From contig JAQFVV010012423.1 in the NCBI GenBank assembly GCA_028023455.1, positions 5,376,269 to 5,440,268 on the forward strand: a stretch of 64,000 nt of DNA, in the 5' to 3' direction. This DNA is from Epiperipatus broadwayi (taxonomy: Eukaryota > Onychophora > Udeonychophora > Euonychophora > Peripatidae). The position numbers and the translations under genes are program-made. Under the pieces are notes generated by a model. It had not been told where the DNA came from. It saw nothing but the letters and a program-made list of their open reading frames with translations, and searched no databases. The stretch's first letter is position 1. Each line of letters starts with the position of its first letter. This document shows, one piece after another, positions 1-13,558 of the stretch.

Positions 1-3000
1 CTAAAATGTAAGAGAATATGTTGTAATCAATTAATTTGTTTTATATTTTTTATTTATTCTGATTCAACCTGACGATTGGAATATTGATTCATGAAATACA
101 TATTCAGTGAGAGAAGTTGGATATTTTACATTGGATGTTAGCTGATAATTCAATAACAAACTTTTAAAAGAAATGAGAAGCAAATCTAAAAGATTTTATT
201 AATTATAGATGTAATACAGTGTAGTCTATAGCAGTAAATGTAATTAGTTTCAGAAGTTTAGGAATAATCAGTTATGAGTCTTCAGTGTACAATAATCTTA
301 TCGTCTAACATTAATATTTAAACAGAAAAAATACAATAAAAACTTTAAAATATAAATGTAAAAATACATATAAAATTAATTACTGTCTATATTAAAATTT
401 TAAGCACTGTATTGAACACATAAATTTGAAAATCAATTTTAGTGAAAAGTTAAATTGATTTGTAAAGGTATAAATAAAAAGCATAAACAAACTTATCCTA
501 TTAACTATTCCATATTCAAAATATTTATTTTCTTGTTGGAAAATTATTTTTTGTTGATCCTATGTTAATCATTCTTATAGTTTGTGTTTCTTGACTTATA
601 TTGAAACAAACCAAACTTTTAAAATTTATAAACAAATGTCATAAAAATAGGATCTAAACGGATAGAAAAAAATGATGTTCAATAATATAAATCACAATAG
701 AAATATAGAACTAAAACCTATATATAATTAATCATCACTCTCAAATTTCATAAACTTTAATAAATAATGCTTTTAAAATAAATAAATTGGTGTAAGAAGT
801 ACATGGTGTAATATAGTAGTCTTCAATAATTGATTTCAAGACTTTTTATAGATACCTAAAACCATGGATAATATTGTTTCCCATGGGTTTTGTAATGAAA
901 ACATACTTAATTAATCTCATAACATTTTCAGATTCAAAACACAAAATTAAAATCACAATTGATTCTTGTTTGGAAGTTGCAGAGAGAAATAGAAAAGAAT
1001 GTTCAGTTTAATGAGATTTTCTTTTATAAGAGAATTCATGTACATATTTCAAATACAATGATTTTTTTTGTCTTTTGTATTTCCATTTGCAGAGCATCTC
1101 TTCTGATGATCAAGCAGTAATCTGCCAACATTTTACAATAACATGTAACATTTGCAATGCTCCTCAGTGATTTGCAATATTCTGAAGCAAATATTTCCTA
1201 TATTCATCACTGAATGCATTTCATAATAAAGACATTTAAATAAAAATATGAATATGCAACTCAGAGACATTCTGAAACCTATTTTTTCAAAATGCCATTA
1301 GAAGTTCATTCACAAATTTTTGAAAATTGTTGGCTTTGATATAATTTTGAAAGCCTTCCATGCTTCTGTTTCACTTTTCTTCCACTAACTCTCTGAAGTT
1401 GTCTGATTTGGGGGTAAATAAATATTGCCTTCTATGTTTCTTTGTTATGATCCTCAGAAATGACTGATATGAATAAATAAATGCATCACTGGTCTTTCTA
1501 TTGAGATACTTTACAAACTGTGTCATGAATCTAGGTTTAATATATAGGTATGAAAAAATGTCTGGATAAGTGACAATACACTACATTCTTCTGGCTTGAT
1601 ATAAATGATTGATGAGATAAGACCTTCTTCTTGTAATAATTTAATTTATCATGGCTGCCCTATTTACAGAAATAATATAATTTTGTATAATCCAATCATA
1701 ATCTTGCTAAAATAGCAATAACTTTAAAATCACAACACATATATCATTTCATGATTCTTCTATTATATAAGTCTAAGAAAATTGGTTTTCTATGATTATA
1801 GATTTCTTTAATTTAGGTTTCATATGCCAGTAGAAATAAAGTCATCATATTACCATTGTTCAAAACCACTATCTTCAAGCTGATTTTTAAAGAATCTGCA
1901 AACCAAGTCCATTTAATTTGTATGTGATGCCCAAAGCTGCTATGATGCTATTGATATTGTCATTAAACGTGATATAACTTTCTTCATAATAGAATTACAC
2001 AATCAGTTCTTATTAGCAGCAAAAATAAATAGCTTTCACATTTTCTCTGAGTTGATTACATTATTTGATTCTGGAGGCCAACAGTTTTCCTTTGGGGCAA
2101 TTTCATATCCATGATAATGTCATTGAGTTCTTCTTATGTTATTTTTGCTGTTCCTCAAAAATGTTAAATATAAATTCATTATCAATTGATAATAACTTTG
2201 TTAATACATTCATGTCTTGTTCATTTACATCATTCTTATTGTGCATTTTGTGAATTCTGGAATGGTCACTTTTTGGTTTTGCAGTGCAGGCCAGATTACG
2301 AAATGATATTATGGTTGTTAATTGTTGTCTTCTTTTTATTAATCATTCCTATAAGATAGGATACTATATAGAAGCAGCACTCTCCAACATTATTATTTAG
2401 TTCCTTCCATCCCATTGGGACTTCATATAGCAGGTCACATCATTTTTCATATATCCATAACCAGAAATTCCTTGAACAGGGAATACAATACTAATGTAGG
2501 GCCCATGATTTGTTTGGATTTTCTACTTTACAAAAAAATGTAAAAAGTATTGCTGTCATGTAATATTTACTGGAAATAAATATAATCCTTGCCACAAATG
2601 AAACACAACTAATTTGTGCTGCATGATGAACACAAAGGAGCAAAAAAATAACTCAGTAGCTAAATCCTAATAAATTGCAACTGTTTTTTCAATCTGTGCA
2701 TGTATCCCTAACTCTTCCAAAGTGCAAACACGGCCTTTGTACAAGGTCAGAATCTGCCTATGCATTCACCCCAAGATGCAGCATGAGATTATTGTTCAAG
2801 AGTAAACACTTTTTAAAACTTGTATATTATACAAGATATTAACAAGAACAAAAATTTTGATCAGTGGCAATTACTTTTTATCCCCATATCATGTCAGGAG
2901 ATATGTTTTGCTATCTTAGTATAGTATATGCAGATATATAATAAAGAATTAAATAAAATAAAAATGCAGGAAAAAAAATACTTTAATTCCCAAAAGTTGT

Positions 3001-5489
3001 TTTTTTTTCACTTTTTCCCTCAGTAACCTTCAAACAAAGACTTATCTCATATTTCCAATTTCATGCCCCTGAATTTAAAGAAGTTCAGAAAATTGGAAAA
3101 AAAAATTAAATGATTTTATTGAAATATAAGAAACATTTTTATTTACTTAAAAAGGAACTAATATAAATACAATAAGCTCATCTACTTTATTAGAAATATT
3201 CTTCAGACATATTTTTACTTTCTATATCATCATTTTCAGAACTTGAATTCTCCATCTTCCCTATTCTACCAGGGTACATCATCTTCAGGCTATTTAAATC
3301 ATTAACAATGCAACATTTTAAGAAAGAGGATTTTCTTCAAGTATATCTCTCTAAGACAGCAAAACTCATTCAAAATTATACATGCAGTGTTTGCATTGCA
3401 GTCTTTTTTTAGTGTAAATATCATAAAGTTTTTTGTTTGTTTGGGTTTTTTTTTCAAAGAAAAAAAGATTTTAAAATACAGTATTGACATTTAATTTACC
3501 TGGTAAATCTTTTTTCTTTTGATTAAAAACCTTTTCTAAAATAGATTATTAAAGTAAATGAAAGTTTTTTAAAAATAAATTTCCCTTTATAATAGGAAAA
3601 ATAATCTATAGTGGTTAACATAAAACATGTTTGTCATCCAATTGTAAATTGCTACCGTATATCATTGATTTCTTTCTTAATTTGCTTTCATGCAAAAGTA
3701 AATTGTTTTATTAAAATCTGAATTATTCTTTTAAAATAATTTATATTTTTAAGAAATATTTTTTAAAAAAAAAATTATAAAAGTGTAAAAAAAAAATTAT
3801 TCTAAAGCATATATTTTCACTTTGAAATCAAAATGAAGATAATGGAACTGACAAAATCATTGCTCAAAAAATAACCAATCAGAGCAATGGAAAGTTCTTG
3901 TCTCATTGTTGTATTGATTTATTAGTTGTAAAAAAATTCTAAAGATTATTCAGTATAGGTTTCTCAATAAAATAATGATAAAATTGGAATAATGTTAAAA
4001 GATTCTAAAACATACATTAATCATTAACAAGCACTCTCTTGTATAGAGAACAAAATCAGAGCAAAGGCAGGTTCATATCTAATTGTTGTATTGATATATT
4101 AGATGTAAAAAAATTCTAAAAGTTATTCAGTACAGTTTTCTGAAAAAAAATAATGGTAAAATCAACAAAAAACATTCAACATGCTATTCTACACACAGAT
4201 ATCAATAATTGTAACCATAATACTATGCACACGTATAATATAAAGCAAAGATCTGCAGAAATAAGATGTTAAAAATATTAAGTTCAAATATAAAATGCAC
4301 CCCTCTTTTATGGGTTCAAAATTTGGGCAAAAAAGCAACTTAGATTCAAAGTAATATGGTATATAAAACATCAAAAAAATTCCCAATTTTTTAGAATAGT
4401 ATAAAAGAAAACTTTATTGAACATAGATGTTTAACATATATAGCAAAACCCAATACAGAAATCTAATATGTCTAACACTTTACTAAAAATCATTATCAAA
4501 ATAGAATACATGTATAACAATAAAAAATAGTAGTAAAATTACAAATGTTTACAAATTTTTCTTTACAACCATTGTTTGTTTATTAGTCAAATGGATCTTC
4601 TCAATAGTAAAACTAGTAATCATATATATATATATATGTGTGTGTGTGTGTCTATGCATAGTTCAATGCAAGTGCCAATTGCTATATTAAGAGAAATCAT
4701 CATTAATCTTATGAGTGATTGGAAATTAATCACCTTTACATATTTATATGTAGATTTTGGTTAATACTTTTTCCCTTGAGATGATATATTTATTTAATAA
4801 ATAAAACCATAATTGTGTAAAAAAAAAAAAGTAAAATAATTTTGTAATTTTCCTAGTATCTTTGTTGTTATAGGTTTATTTCATATGTGCAATGTATATA
4901 TGCACTTCTATAATAGAATTTAATTTTTAAAACATATATACATATATATTAGAATACAAACAAAAATAACTAATTAAAAATAGAATAGTATAGTTTTAAA
5001 TAGTGCAGTAATAAGTCAAAAGACAAACCATATAAGTGAAGAGGCTTAGTGCATATTCTGATCATAATTTATGGAAATAGCTGAATAAATGGTGATTTCA
5101 TGAGCATTGTAGTTTAATTGCTGCCATTCATATAGACTAGTATATACAAAAAATTTACGAATTCACATAATTTTAAATGAAAAGTGAGTTCATGAATTTG
5201 GTTAACTGTAGCAGCTATTAAGAGAGAAGAAACAAGATTTTTGTGATATCAAAAATATAGAAATAAACCACTAAATGTCACATGATCACCATAAATATAG
5301 AAATAAGTAATCCATTTGTGATTAAAATAGTTTGTTTCATTTAATTTTGTTTAAAGCAATGATATTTTCTGAAAATGGTTTATTATTATTATTATTATTA
5401 AAAGATGTAATTTCATTGTAAAAAAAAATATTACTCTTCTAAATAAACACAAGAGAAAATATCAAAATTAGACAAACAATGGTCCAAAG
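1..5489. other. AT-rich region, no gene recognised
   Basis: Both strands are full of stops and no recognisable protein family appears. Simple repeats are visible: a TA/TG microsatellite near 4621-4652 and an ATT run near 5381-5401. The part from about 1100 to 2800 has fewer A/T runs than its surroundings, so it may be an old element, but I could not match its translations to a family. Confidence 0.6.
3877..4160. repeat. Diverged direct duplication, period about 177 bp
   Basis: Two copies starting AATCAGAGCAA, at about 3877 and 4054, share the order TTGTTGTATTGAT, TTAG.TGTAAAAAAATTCTAAA and TTATTCAGTA, with scattered differences and small indels. It is an old local duplication with no coding content. 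Confidence 0.55.
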
Positions 5490-6024
5490 CAGTGTTCTTC
5501 AACCCTTGGTCCGTGGCCCGGTGCCGGGCTGTGGAACTTTTCTGCAGGTCCGTGTGCTAGACGCGCAGTAAAAAGTTTGTAATAATAAATAATAAGAGTT
5601 TAAACTTTTAATTAATATAGCCAATTTTTATTTATTTTTTCATCTCATTTTTAACCAATTAAAAAAAAAAAGAAAACAGAACGAAAACAAAATCTAATCA
5701 ATCATTCATAAATTAGTTTGTTTTTCTAGTTATCACAGATGTTTGTGGGGGGGGGGGGGGTAGAATTAAATTTTTTATCACTTTTCTAAAAAAATTAAAA
5801 AAAAAGTTTTTTATTATATAAACTCCATATATATATATATAACACTTTATCTTATATATTTAACATTGTTGTTTTGATCAGTTATAACAATTATACTTAT
5901 CTTTAAGAAAATTTATCTATAGACTTCTGTGGGTCTGCGAAATCTTATCCTTATTTTTGCTGGTCCGTGGAACCTTACCCTTATTTTTACCAGTTTGCAG
6001 GTGTGAAAAGGTTGAAGACCACTG
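5490..6024. mobile_element. hAT-type non-autonomous element (MITE)
   Basis: The ends are imperfect inverted repeats, CAGTGTTCTTCAACC on the left and GGTTGAAGACCACTG on the right, the CAGNG start and layout known for hAT elements. The next block, with TCCGTGGCCCGGTGCCGG, resembles the GC-rich subterminal part of many hAT MITEs. The 8-bp flanks GTCCAAAG and ATCTAAGG agree at 5 of 8 positions, which suggests a decayed TSD. The interior is AT-rich with a 12-base G run near 5749 and no open frame, so a transposase would have to act in trans. Confidence 0.75.
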
Positions 6025-6631
6025 ATCTAAGGTACCCTGCAGAGTTTAAAAATAAAATAAAAAAACATTTAAAAAACTAAAATAATTAATTTTCACCATG
6101 TATAAAAAGAATGAGATTGTAATTGCTTGCAATTACCAAATTAAATTGTTCTATTATTTAAGTATAGATGAAATTTTTAGTATGAAAAATAGAATAATTT
6201 TTATTTTTAAAAAAACACACACATTTATAAATGTCACATTATGAGTAATAAAGCAATTAAAGGAGAGAGAAAAAAAGATAATTATATCCATAATCACAGC
6301 TTTTAATCCAACAAGGGTTTGTTACTTATGTAGTGACTTTGACAATATGCATTAAGAAACCAGTAAACCTCACAAATCACTTATATATCTGTGACAATGT
6401 AGATTTATAATTTTCTACATAAAAGTAAAACGAAATAAAACAAAAATACTTAGTGTATCAAAAATATTCTAATATTTTTTTAATGTTTTTTATAAATGAT
6501 AAGCATATAAATATACTATTTCACTTATAAATATAAAAACTTATTGATAGTAAAACAAAAATGTTTCAATACAACACATATTAAAATAAGAATAAATCAA
6601 TGACTGAATATAGCTAGCTGAAATTAAAGTA
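6025..6631. other. AT-rich spacer, nothing recognised
   Basis: No coding frame, inverted repeat or RNA-like fold was recognised between the hAT MITE and the next element. Confidence 0.5.
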
Positions 6632-7819
6632 CACCTGGGTCTCTTTTTACGCGGACTTATTTAATGTGATTTTGAAGTTACGCGATTCATGTTTCTTTGG
6701 AAGTTGAACTCCGATAATGCGCTATTACTTTAAATAATAAATTTCATGCACTTACGTCATATTGAAAGTAATAGCACATTATTGAAATTCGACTTTCATC
6801 TTAGTAATTTCAATATTTTCAGCGCTTTATAATAGTAAGATTGTATGCAATAATGAAATTAAAATCATGATTTCCACATTTTATGTATACACACATTAAA
6901 TTTTACAAGATTATAATGTAAATTTGTTCAAATATTGTGTGTGTTAATTTTGCATTTTAAATCACATTCTGTTTTTGCTTTTTAAAAAACGTAATCAATT
7001 ATTAATCATTTAGTGTCCGCAAGTTTATTTTTAAAAGGTGACTAATAGCAGTGGGCACACTTAAATTTGATAATTAAAAATTAAAATCTGATTTTTAATT
7101 GTAATTAACAATTTAAAAATTACTTACGGTGACTTGAAATTAATGTGATGTGAAACATAATTTGATTTTTAAATGGAATTGAAAATTAAAAAAATTAAAG
7201 ACAAAAATAAGAATTTAATTTTTAGTTGTTAGTTTCATAAACCATTAATAAAATCATTGTCTCAAAGATTAATTACTAATTACATTGTCACCAGAAAACC
7301 ATTAACACAACATGAGTGTGAAGTTGGCACTAGTTGTATTTCCTCTTGTGAAGAATCTGATTTTTTACCAGTTTGCAAACGAACCTGTTTATCGGCAAAT
7401 AGCAATAATAATTAAATTGTGTATAAAAAAATGTAAATTACTGTACTGTAAATTATGCATAAAAATATATTACTTTGAATAAAATTAAATATTATAGTTA
7501 AAAAAAGTAAATTACTGTACTGTAAATTATGCATAAAAATATATTACTTTGAATAAAATTAAATATTATAGTTAAAAAAAGTTTGTCTTGTATCAATTTT
7601 TTTCAAATTTGAAATTTTTTATTAGTCATATTTTATTTTTTTATTTTTTTTGCGCGAATTTTAAAGTAATTTTATATTGGTGCTTTGCTTTTATGCAACT
7701 TTTGAAAATAACAGTCTGTATCCCCCCTTTTTCAAGGTAAGTTATGTCTATTTTTGTGTGATTTCATTTGTGCGTGTTTTCTGAGGAACCTATCTATCGC
7801 GTAAAACGAGACCCAGGTG
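6632..7819. mobile_element. TA-flanked non-autonomous element with TIRs
   Basis: The termini are inverted: CACCTGGGTCTCTTTTTACG on the left and the reverse complement of CACCTGGGTCTCGTTTTACG on the right. TA lies directly outside both ends, consistent with a TA target duplication. GGGTCTCGTTTTACGCG resembles the ends of pogo/Tigger-like elements of the Tc1/mariner superfamily, but without a transposase the assignment is by resemblance only. There is no open frame in the 1.2 kb. It contains a 74-bp tandem duplication. Confidence 0.65.
7433..7580. repeat. Two-copy tandem duplication, period 74 bp
   Basis: Two adjacent copies that look identical, each beginning GTAAATTACTGTACTG and ending in GTTAAAAAAA, lie inside the TA-flanked element. 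The identity suggests the duplication is younger than the host element. Confidence 0.85.
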
Positions 7820-8109
7820 TATAGTAAATTAATGCAAATCAATGCTTGAAACTTACAGCAGTGCTACTTGCATATTTGCAAACACAAAGTATAAAAAAAA
7901 CATTATGGTTTGTATTAATTTAAAATAACAATGTATGTCATCAATTTAATTTAATTATCTTTTTAATGTTAACATATTTATACTATTTATAAAGCAGCAA
8001 TGAAATGACTATTTATTCTAAGAATAACTGAAAGGATATTTTCTAATTAATTTTATTATCAAAATGTTTATTTTGCTATTTCAGTTCATAGTGTGTCAAA
8101 TCTATATGA

Positions 8110-8395
8110 AAAAACAGGCAAAACTCTCTATATATATTACCACTCAGTGCAAGTCAGAATAATCAATGGATTCCAGAAGGTCCCAGACTAGTGTCTGGCT
8201 TATGGCCTTTGTCAGTGAGGAGCCTTGGATCTGAGAGCACTGCACCTAGATCTTAGGACTAATGCAACCCTCCACTAGCCACCTTTTATCTCTACTTAAT
8301 TACAAAACTATGAGACTTAAAATTGAAAACACTATAATATTTTCAATCCAAGCTCATCAGCTTATATAGTCATATAGGTCTGAACTGGATTAAAA
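8110..8395. mobile_element. Fold-back family 1, partial copy with one arm
   Basis: It starts with the family arm (AAAACAGGCAAAACTCTC, then CACTCAGTGCAAG, then AATCAATGGATTCCAGAAGG). It continues into the family interior (GAGGAGCCTTGGATCTGAGA, CAAAACTATGAGACTTAAAA, ATATAGTCATATAGGTCTGA). The same order is seen at 31.5 kb and, reversed, at 44.1 kb. The second arm and the outer end of the first are missing. No coding capacity. Confidence 0.8.
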
Positions 8396-11022
8396 TATAT
8401 ATGAGTATAGGAAAGTTTGTAAGATTCATATAAATTTTTAATAATAATAGTATCCTTTAAGTCTTATGCATAGATCTATGTCAAAACTTTTCTACTTGAT
8501 CTGCTGTAATCTGTTTAATGTCATTCTATGACTTTCCAAGTTTATAAACTTTTTTTGGTGTATTAGTATTAGATCTGATCTGATGAAACTCGACCTCAAC
8601 ATCTAATCCTAATCCTATCCCTAACCGTAACTCAGTATGGCTGTGATATTTCACAGTATGTCTAATACTAAAGTGCCCTTGTTTTATTTAACAACTACAC
8701 ATTTGTCTTTATATTAAATTTCATATACTACCTATTCTAAAACTTTCTTTGCAACATTTTCTTTTTTATATAAAGTTTAGACCTATCACTCAAATCTTCA
8801 TCTGGATAGATTTTTACATGATTTTTTAATAACATTTTATTATATATTACCCAAAGACATTTTTTTACACTAAATTTGCATTGTAATAATTTATAAATCA
8901 GAGTTAAATCGAGACTATAATTTTACTGGTCAAAATGTTTAGAATACATTAGTTGTTCAAATTGTCATTTCCAGTACTCAATATTGCTTTTGTTTTGTTT
9001 TTTATAATAATTTTCTCAAAATCTATTTAGTATGTGTTTGTTTGTAATTTTTTGATTTATTGATATTATTGGAATAAAATGCAGATGAAAATTAAATAAT
9101 CTTGTACTGCGATCAACCGATCAATAAAGAAAAAACTGTTTATAAAATAATAACAAAATATATGCTTTAACTTGAACATAATTTTTTTTATTATTATTAC
9201 CTGGTGTCAGATCTTTTGATATTATTGTTCTCATTTTGAAGGATCTTGGAATAATTTTGGCTGTGGTCAGTTGGTTGCGGAACTTCAGAAAAGACAGTTG
9301 TAATATATAGGGTATATGAGCACAGATACCTTATATATTACATATATAAACACAGGTATATAATAAGCCTGTGTGTTTCAGTTATTACAAAAGACAGTTG
9401 TATAACAAAATTATTTTATTTTTATAGATATATTATAGATTATAATATGATCGTGATTTCTATATATTTATGTTAAAAAATCAAAAATATATCTGATTTA
9501 ACAAAAAAGCAGTAGTAATTTTTCTTTTGCTACTTTCTTGAGTACAATTTTTTATCAGAATCATTATTTAATGGCAGTAATCTCAGCTCCAGATTCCATC
9601 TTTCTACTATTGCCCTAAACAATGCAGGGTAAAAATCTCTTTATAATACCGTTTTGAGTTTGTTCTTTATGTTAAGTAATATTTACTAAGGCTGTAACCT
9701 TATGAATAAGCGTCTGAAAAATTCGAAGGTAGGGACCTCTACAGGTCTTAGCCACAAGCTTACGCTCAGAAGAAAAGAGGGAAACCTTCTTTACTTCAAC
9801 CTACTTTTATATATAAATAGGTGAAGCTGAAGTGGTTAGATCTAAGAGTGTGAAGCTATTCGATACTTCACTAATTAAGTCCACAATTCTTATTATACAT
9901 TAATACTCGCGAAATCTTACGATTTACAACGAGTCAATGGAAAGATCTTATAGTAAGAAATCTATTACGATAATTTAAAGTTATGTTTAAAAAAAAGTGC
10001 GTTTTGTGAATTTAACATTATATAGAAAACGGTTTTTTAATCAATGCTAGTGAAAAATAACATGAAAAATAAAAAAAACAATAATCTTTTTGCATTAATA
10101 GTTTAATATTAAAATAACATCATCGCTCAATATATATTTACGCATATATATATATATATGGTTATGTGTTTAATTTAAAGTTGATTCTTTTCCTCATGAT
10201 TTTTATATTATGATAGAACTAGTAATATATACACACAATGTTATATATATTTTTGTGATAAGTTTCATAATAATTATACTAAAAAATAAATGTTTATACA
10301 GTATTTTGGGAGACAAAAATAAATTTTTAACTCTTTGTTGAAAATTCTCGACCCGGCGCTGATATAAATTACAGTTTTATTAACTCCATTTGCAGTGGAA
10401 TATTTTTAAGAGATGTTTAACAATTGAATTTTATTTTACTGTATTCGAAGACTATACTATTTCAAAAGATTTTCTTTTTGTACAATTTCCAGATAAGGTT
10501 AAAGTAGCAAGTTTTTGCTAAGGAAATTAAAAAATTTTTTGGAAATTCTTTTAAAAAGCAGAAATAAATATTTTTAAAAAGGGAATATAAAAAATAGTTT
10601 TTTTTAGTAACACAAGATGTCACTACAAAATAGAAGTCCAAAAAAAAAAAAATGAAAAAAAATTATGAAATGAGCTTATGGGAATGTTAAAATGTAATTT
10701 TTCTGTTACAATAACTTTGGAGAATAAACAAATTAATTATACATTTTAAAATATTTGATGTCTTATTTATTAAAGTTTTGCATAATTCTATAAATATATG
10801 TTTGGAACTATTTAGAAGGTTATAAACAAATAATTACTTTGTATATAATAGCTAAATCTGGTGTCTTTTTAAAAAAAAGTGATCACAATAGAAAAACATT
10901 CTACCAAAAGTATAGACGATTATCAAAGAATGTTTATTATATAACCAATAGAAAATTATGACATTATAAAACCCATAAAATATGGCAATTCAAACCTGTA
11001 GGTGTAATCCTCCAATTATTAT
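8396..11022. other. AT-rich region, no gene recognised
   Basis: It contains a short dyad around TAGTATTAGA/TCTAATACTA (8560-8675), a degenerate CCTAA-like stretch (8601-8630) and a duplicated AAAGACAGTTGTA near 9288 and 9389. The 9660-9960 part is less AT-rich but matches nothing I recognise. Confidence 0.5.
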
Positions 11023-11037
11023 GAAAATAATATTGTT

Positions 11038-11140
11038 TTTTGTTTTTTTTTTAAGTGTCATAGCATCGGCCGGGACGCGAACCCGCAATCCGGGCAAGTG
11101 CAAGGCAGTCGCGCTGACCTCTCGACCACCAATACAAGAC
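11038..11140 (-). mobile_element. tRNA-derived SINE with 15-bp TSD
   Basis: On the minus strand it reads as a tRNA-like head with an A-box-like TGGTCGAGAGGT and a B-box GGGTTCGCGTCCC, then GATGCTATGACAC and an A-rich tail. Perfect 15-bp direct repeats, GAAAATAATATTGTT, flank it at 11023-11037 and 11141-11155: a TSD typical of LINE-driven retroposition. The head resembles tRNA-Gly (TTGGTGGTC..AGCGCGACTGCC) but the anticodon region is altered and cannot fold as a functional tRNA. Related copies are at 33.7 and 41.8 kb. Confidence 0.85.
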
Positions 11141-11155
11141 GAAAATAATATTGTT

Positions 11156-12089
11156 AATAGTGTAATATAAAAACTTTTATACAAAATTTTAAGAGTAAAT
11201 TTGTTTTTTTTCCTAAGAAACATTTAATTAAAAGGTAATGTAATCAGATACTTTGTTATTGTTTTAATTTTAACATAAATTATTTGAGTTTTAGCTTTGA
11301 GAGATTTATTATCCTCTTACAATGTCAATGAACAACAACAAAAAAAAAAGATGTTTCCACAATATAGATTATAATTAATCCAAGTGTCATGAATTCAAAA
11401 TCTTTCCTTTTTTTTTTTTTTAACATTTTTAGTTGAATTATTAAAAATCAGGCTAAAATCTAATTGCTGAAGGAGTACGTGTAAAAACATATTTCTCAAC
11501 CGTAATTGATATATAAAACAATGAAAAGAAATTCAGTGTGTTAAAAATTTATTTCCAGCAATTTAACTTCAGAAATGAAACAATATATATGTTAAGCAGT
11601 TTCTGGTGTCACATGATTATTTTTTTAATTAAAAAAAAATTTATGACCGTTTTTTATTTGCAATATATATTTTTTAGAAATAATATCTATCTGCATAATC
11701 CCGAAACAATTAAATTACAAGTATACATTAATAGTTAATTCTTAATAACAAATGAAAGATAAATACAATGATAACTATTAATATCAAACCGACATTCAAA
11801 TCGACGTTTCTTTAGTTGATATAAAAAAAATTACATGATCAGCTTTTTTAAAGCATTAATCAATGTTTAGTTTTAGAAGGAACTTTATTCAAGGAAATAT
11901 ATATATATCCAGATATTTCAGTTTAAATATAAAAAGAGATATTTCAGTTTCAAAGAAAAATAATAATACAAAACTAATCAAAGAATACCACAAATAAGTA
12001 TTTTTAATAGCATTCATGTGAATTGTACTATTATTAAAAACATTTACAATAAAATATGAAACAGAAAATACATCTCATTAGAGGTTAGA
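11156..12089. other. AT-rich spacer, nothing recognised
   Basis: Long A and T runs and stops in all frames. No repeat structure beyond simple AT stretches. Confidence 0.5.
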
Positions 12090-12880
12090 GTGCTGATGGA
12101 CAAGTGACTAAGTGGCTTCAAAATGTCTGATGGGATCATTTTTTAACTCTTTGTTTTATTGTATCTAATTTGATTTTAAAAGTATTAAAATGTATTGCAT
12201 TACTATTGTAAAGATAAGTGCCCCCTGTGCACCATAATGCATCTAGTATAATTGTATCCCTTATTTCTGTGAAGCAGCCATTTGGAAAAGATTCTATAAT
12301 TGAACTTACAGTGGTATTCTTTTTCTGATAAATTGTATAATATAAGACTGTGTGTACTGTAGGCTACTACACTCAAAGAATATATGTTTTTGTTTCTCTT
12401 CTGATCTGTGGCATAACTCACATATAGTGTCAATGTTAAGTATGTTTCTCTTATATCTCATGAAATATAATGTTGGTAATAACCACGTGTTCATTTTGAG
12501 TAGAAAATCAAAAAATTTGGACTCAAGTGACCAATATTAAAATATAGGTATTAGCTTCTTATTATTAATGCCTAGCATTGGCAAGTCTAAGCTGTAATTT
12601 GGGTTTGGGTATTACATATGGATTCCAGTAGTACCATTTGTCTCGAGGGAAAGTTATGTATTTATCATATAAAAACTATTAATCTTATATGCACATTTAG
12701 AAGTCACTCTTAAAATAACATCTACAGATGAACCTCCATATAAAAAATATCTGCATACAATCTTAGAACCTATTAAATCAATACTTAACCCTAATTTAAT
12801 CATTTTTTAAAGAATCTAAACCAAGTCTTCAGCTATGCAGAATCTCTAAATGTCTGCATAATTATTTTCCAAAACAATTG
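12090..12880 (-). pseudogene. LINE fragment: C-terminal zinc motif of a non-LTR retrotransposon
   Basis: On the minus strand, 12494 to about 12306 encodes a stretch with CELC..SEEK..HIFFEC, the CxxC-x8-H-x4-C type motif found at the C-terminus of many non-LTR retrotransposon polyproteins (zf-RVT type). Upstream (12500-12560) a second frame reads FLIFYSK, matching the position of FIIKINLSVLPTNWF in the LINE at 15.2-17.9 kb. The frame breaks several times. It is a short, old, 5'-truncated copy of a related family. No reverse-transcriptase core is recognisable. Confidence 0.6.
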
Positions 12881-13558
12881 AGACTTAAGTAGGTGGCTTC
12901 CAATGTTAGACTGCTAAAATATTCCATCAACCAAAATTAAAAAAAGAAAAGTATGGTCAGAATTTAATATCAATACAATTTTTATATATATGTTTACCCA
13001 CATGCTTTATGAAAATATGTTTTTTATACAGTTATTTTTAAAGCAAATAATTTATGATTTTGTACATTAAAAATATTTTTTCAAAAAAAAAATTAATAGA
13101 CTGTGCTTATACTATGTCATTCATTTAATGTAACATGATATGGCCAACAATATCTTTAACACATTTTTATGATGAATTTTGTATGCAATTTTAACAGCTG
13201 AAATCAACAAAATTTGCAATTTTTATCAAAAAAGAATACCAATAATTTTCATCAACACTCAAGAATATTTAACTCTAATCTGATATAGAATTATGTTTTC
13301 ATAATATATTTCTTTATAAAAAAAAATTTAAATGTTGAAAATACGTGCATTTTTTATTTATTCTCAACTCAGTATGAAATATAAAACCAAAATGGTTCAA
13401 ATTCTATGCTAAATGTATATCAATGTAAACATAAATACAATTTCTGTGAAGTAGTCATTTTTACATTTTACAGGTTTTCTTTTTAAAAAAGCATACAAAA
13501 GAGCAATTTTTTATTATGATTTTTTTATTACTTAATAATATATAAGGTATATGAGCAC
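12881..13558. other. AT-rich spacer, nothing recognised
   Basis: No open frame or repeat of note. GGTATATGAGCACAGA just outside the next element (about 13546) also occurs in similar form near 9310. Confidence 0.5.

Noticed and set aside
1100-2800. Possible host exon or transposon ORF in less AT-rich sequence
   Set aside because: Translations on both strands break often and match no family I know. No splice-site or repeat evidence supports a call.
8601-8630. Telomere-like CCTAA repeats
   Set aside because: Only a few irregular units, internal in the window, with no flanking subtelomeric structure.
10990-11223. Overlapping small proteins of 62 and 77 codons at the SINE
   Set aside because: Both frames run through a tRNA-derived SINE and its TSD, so they are fortuitous.
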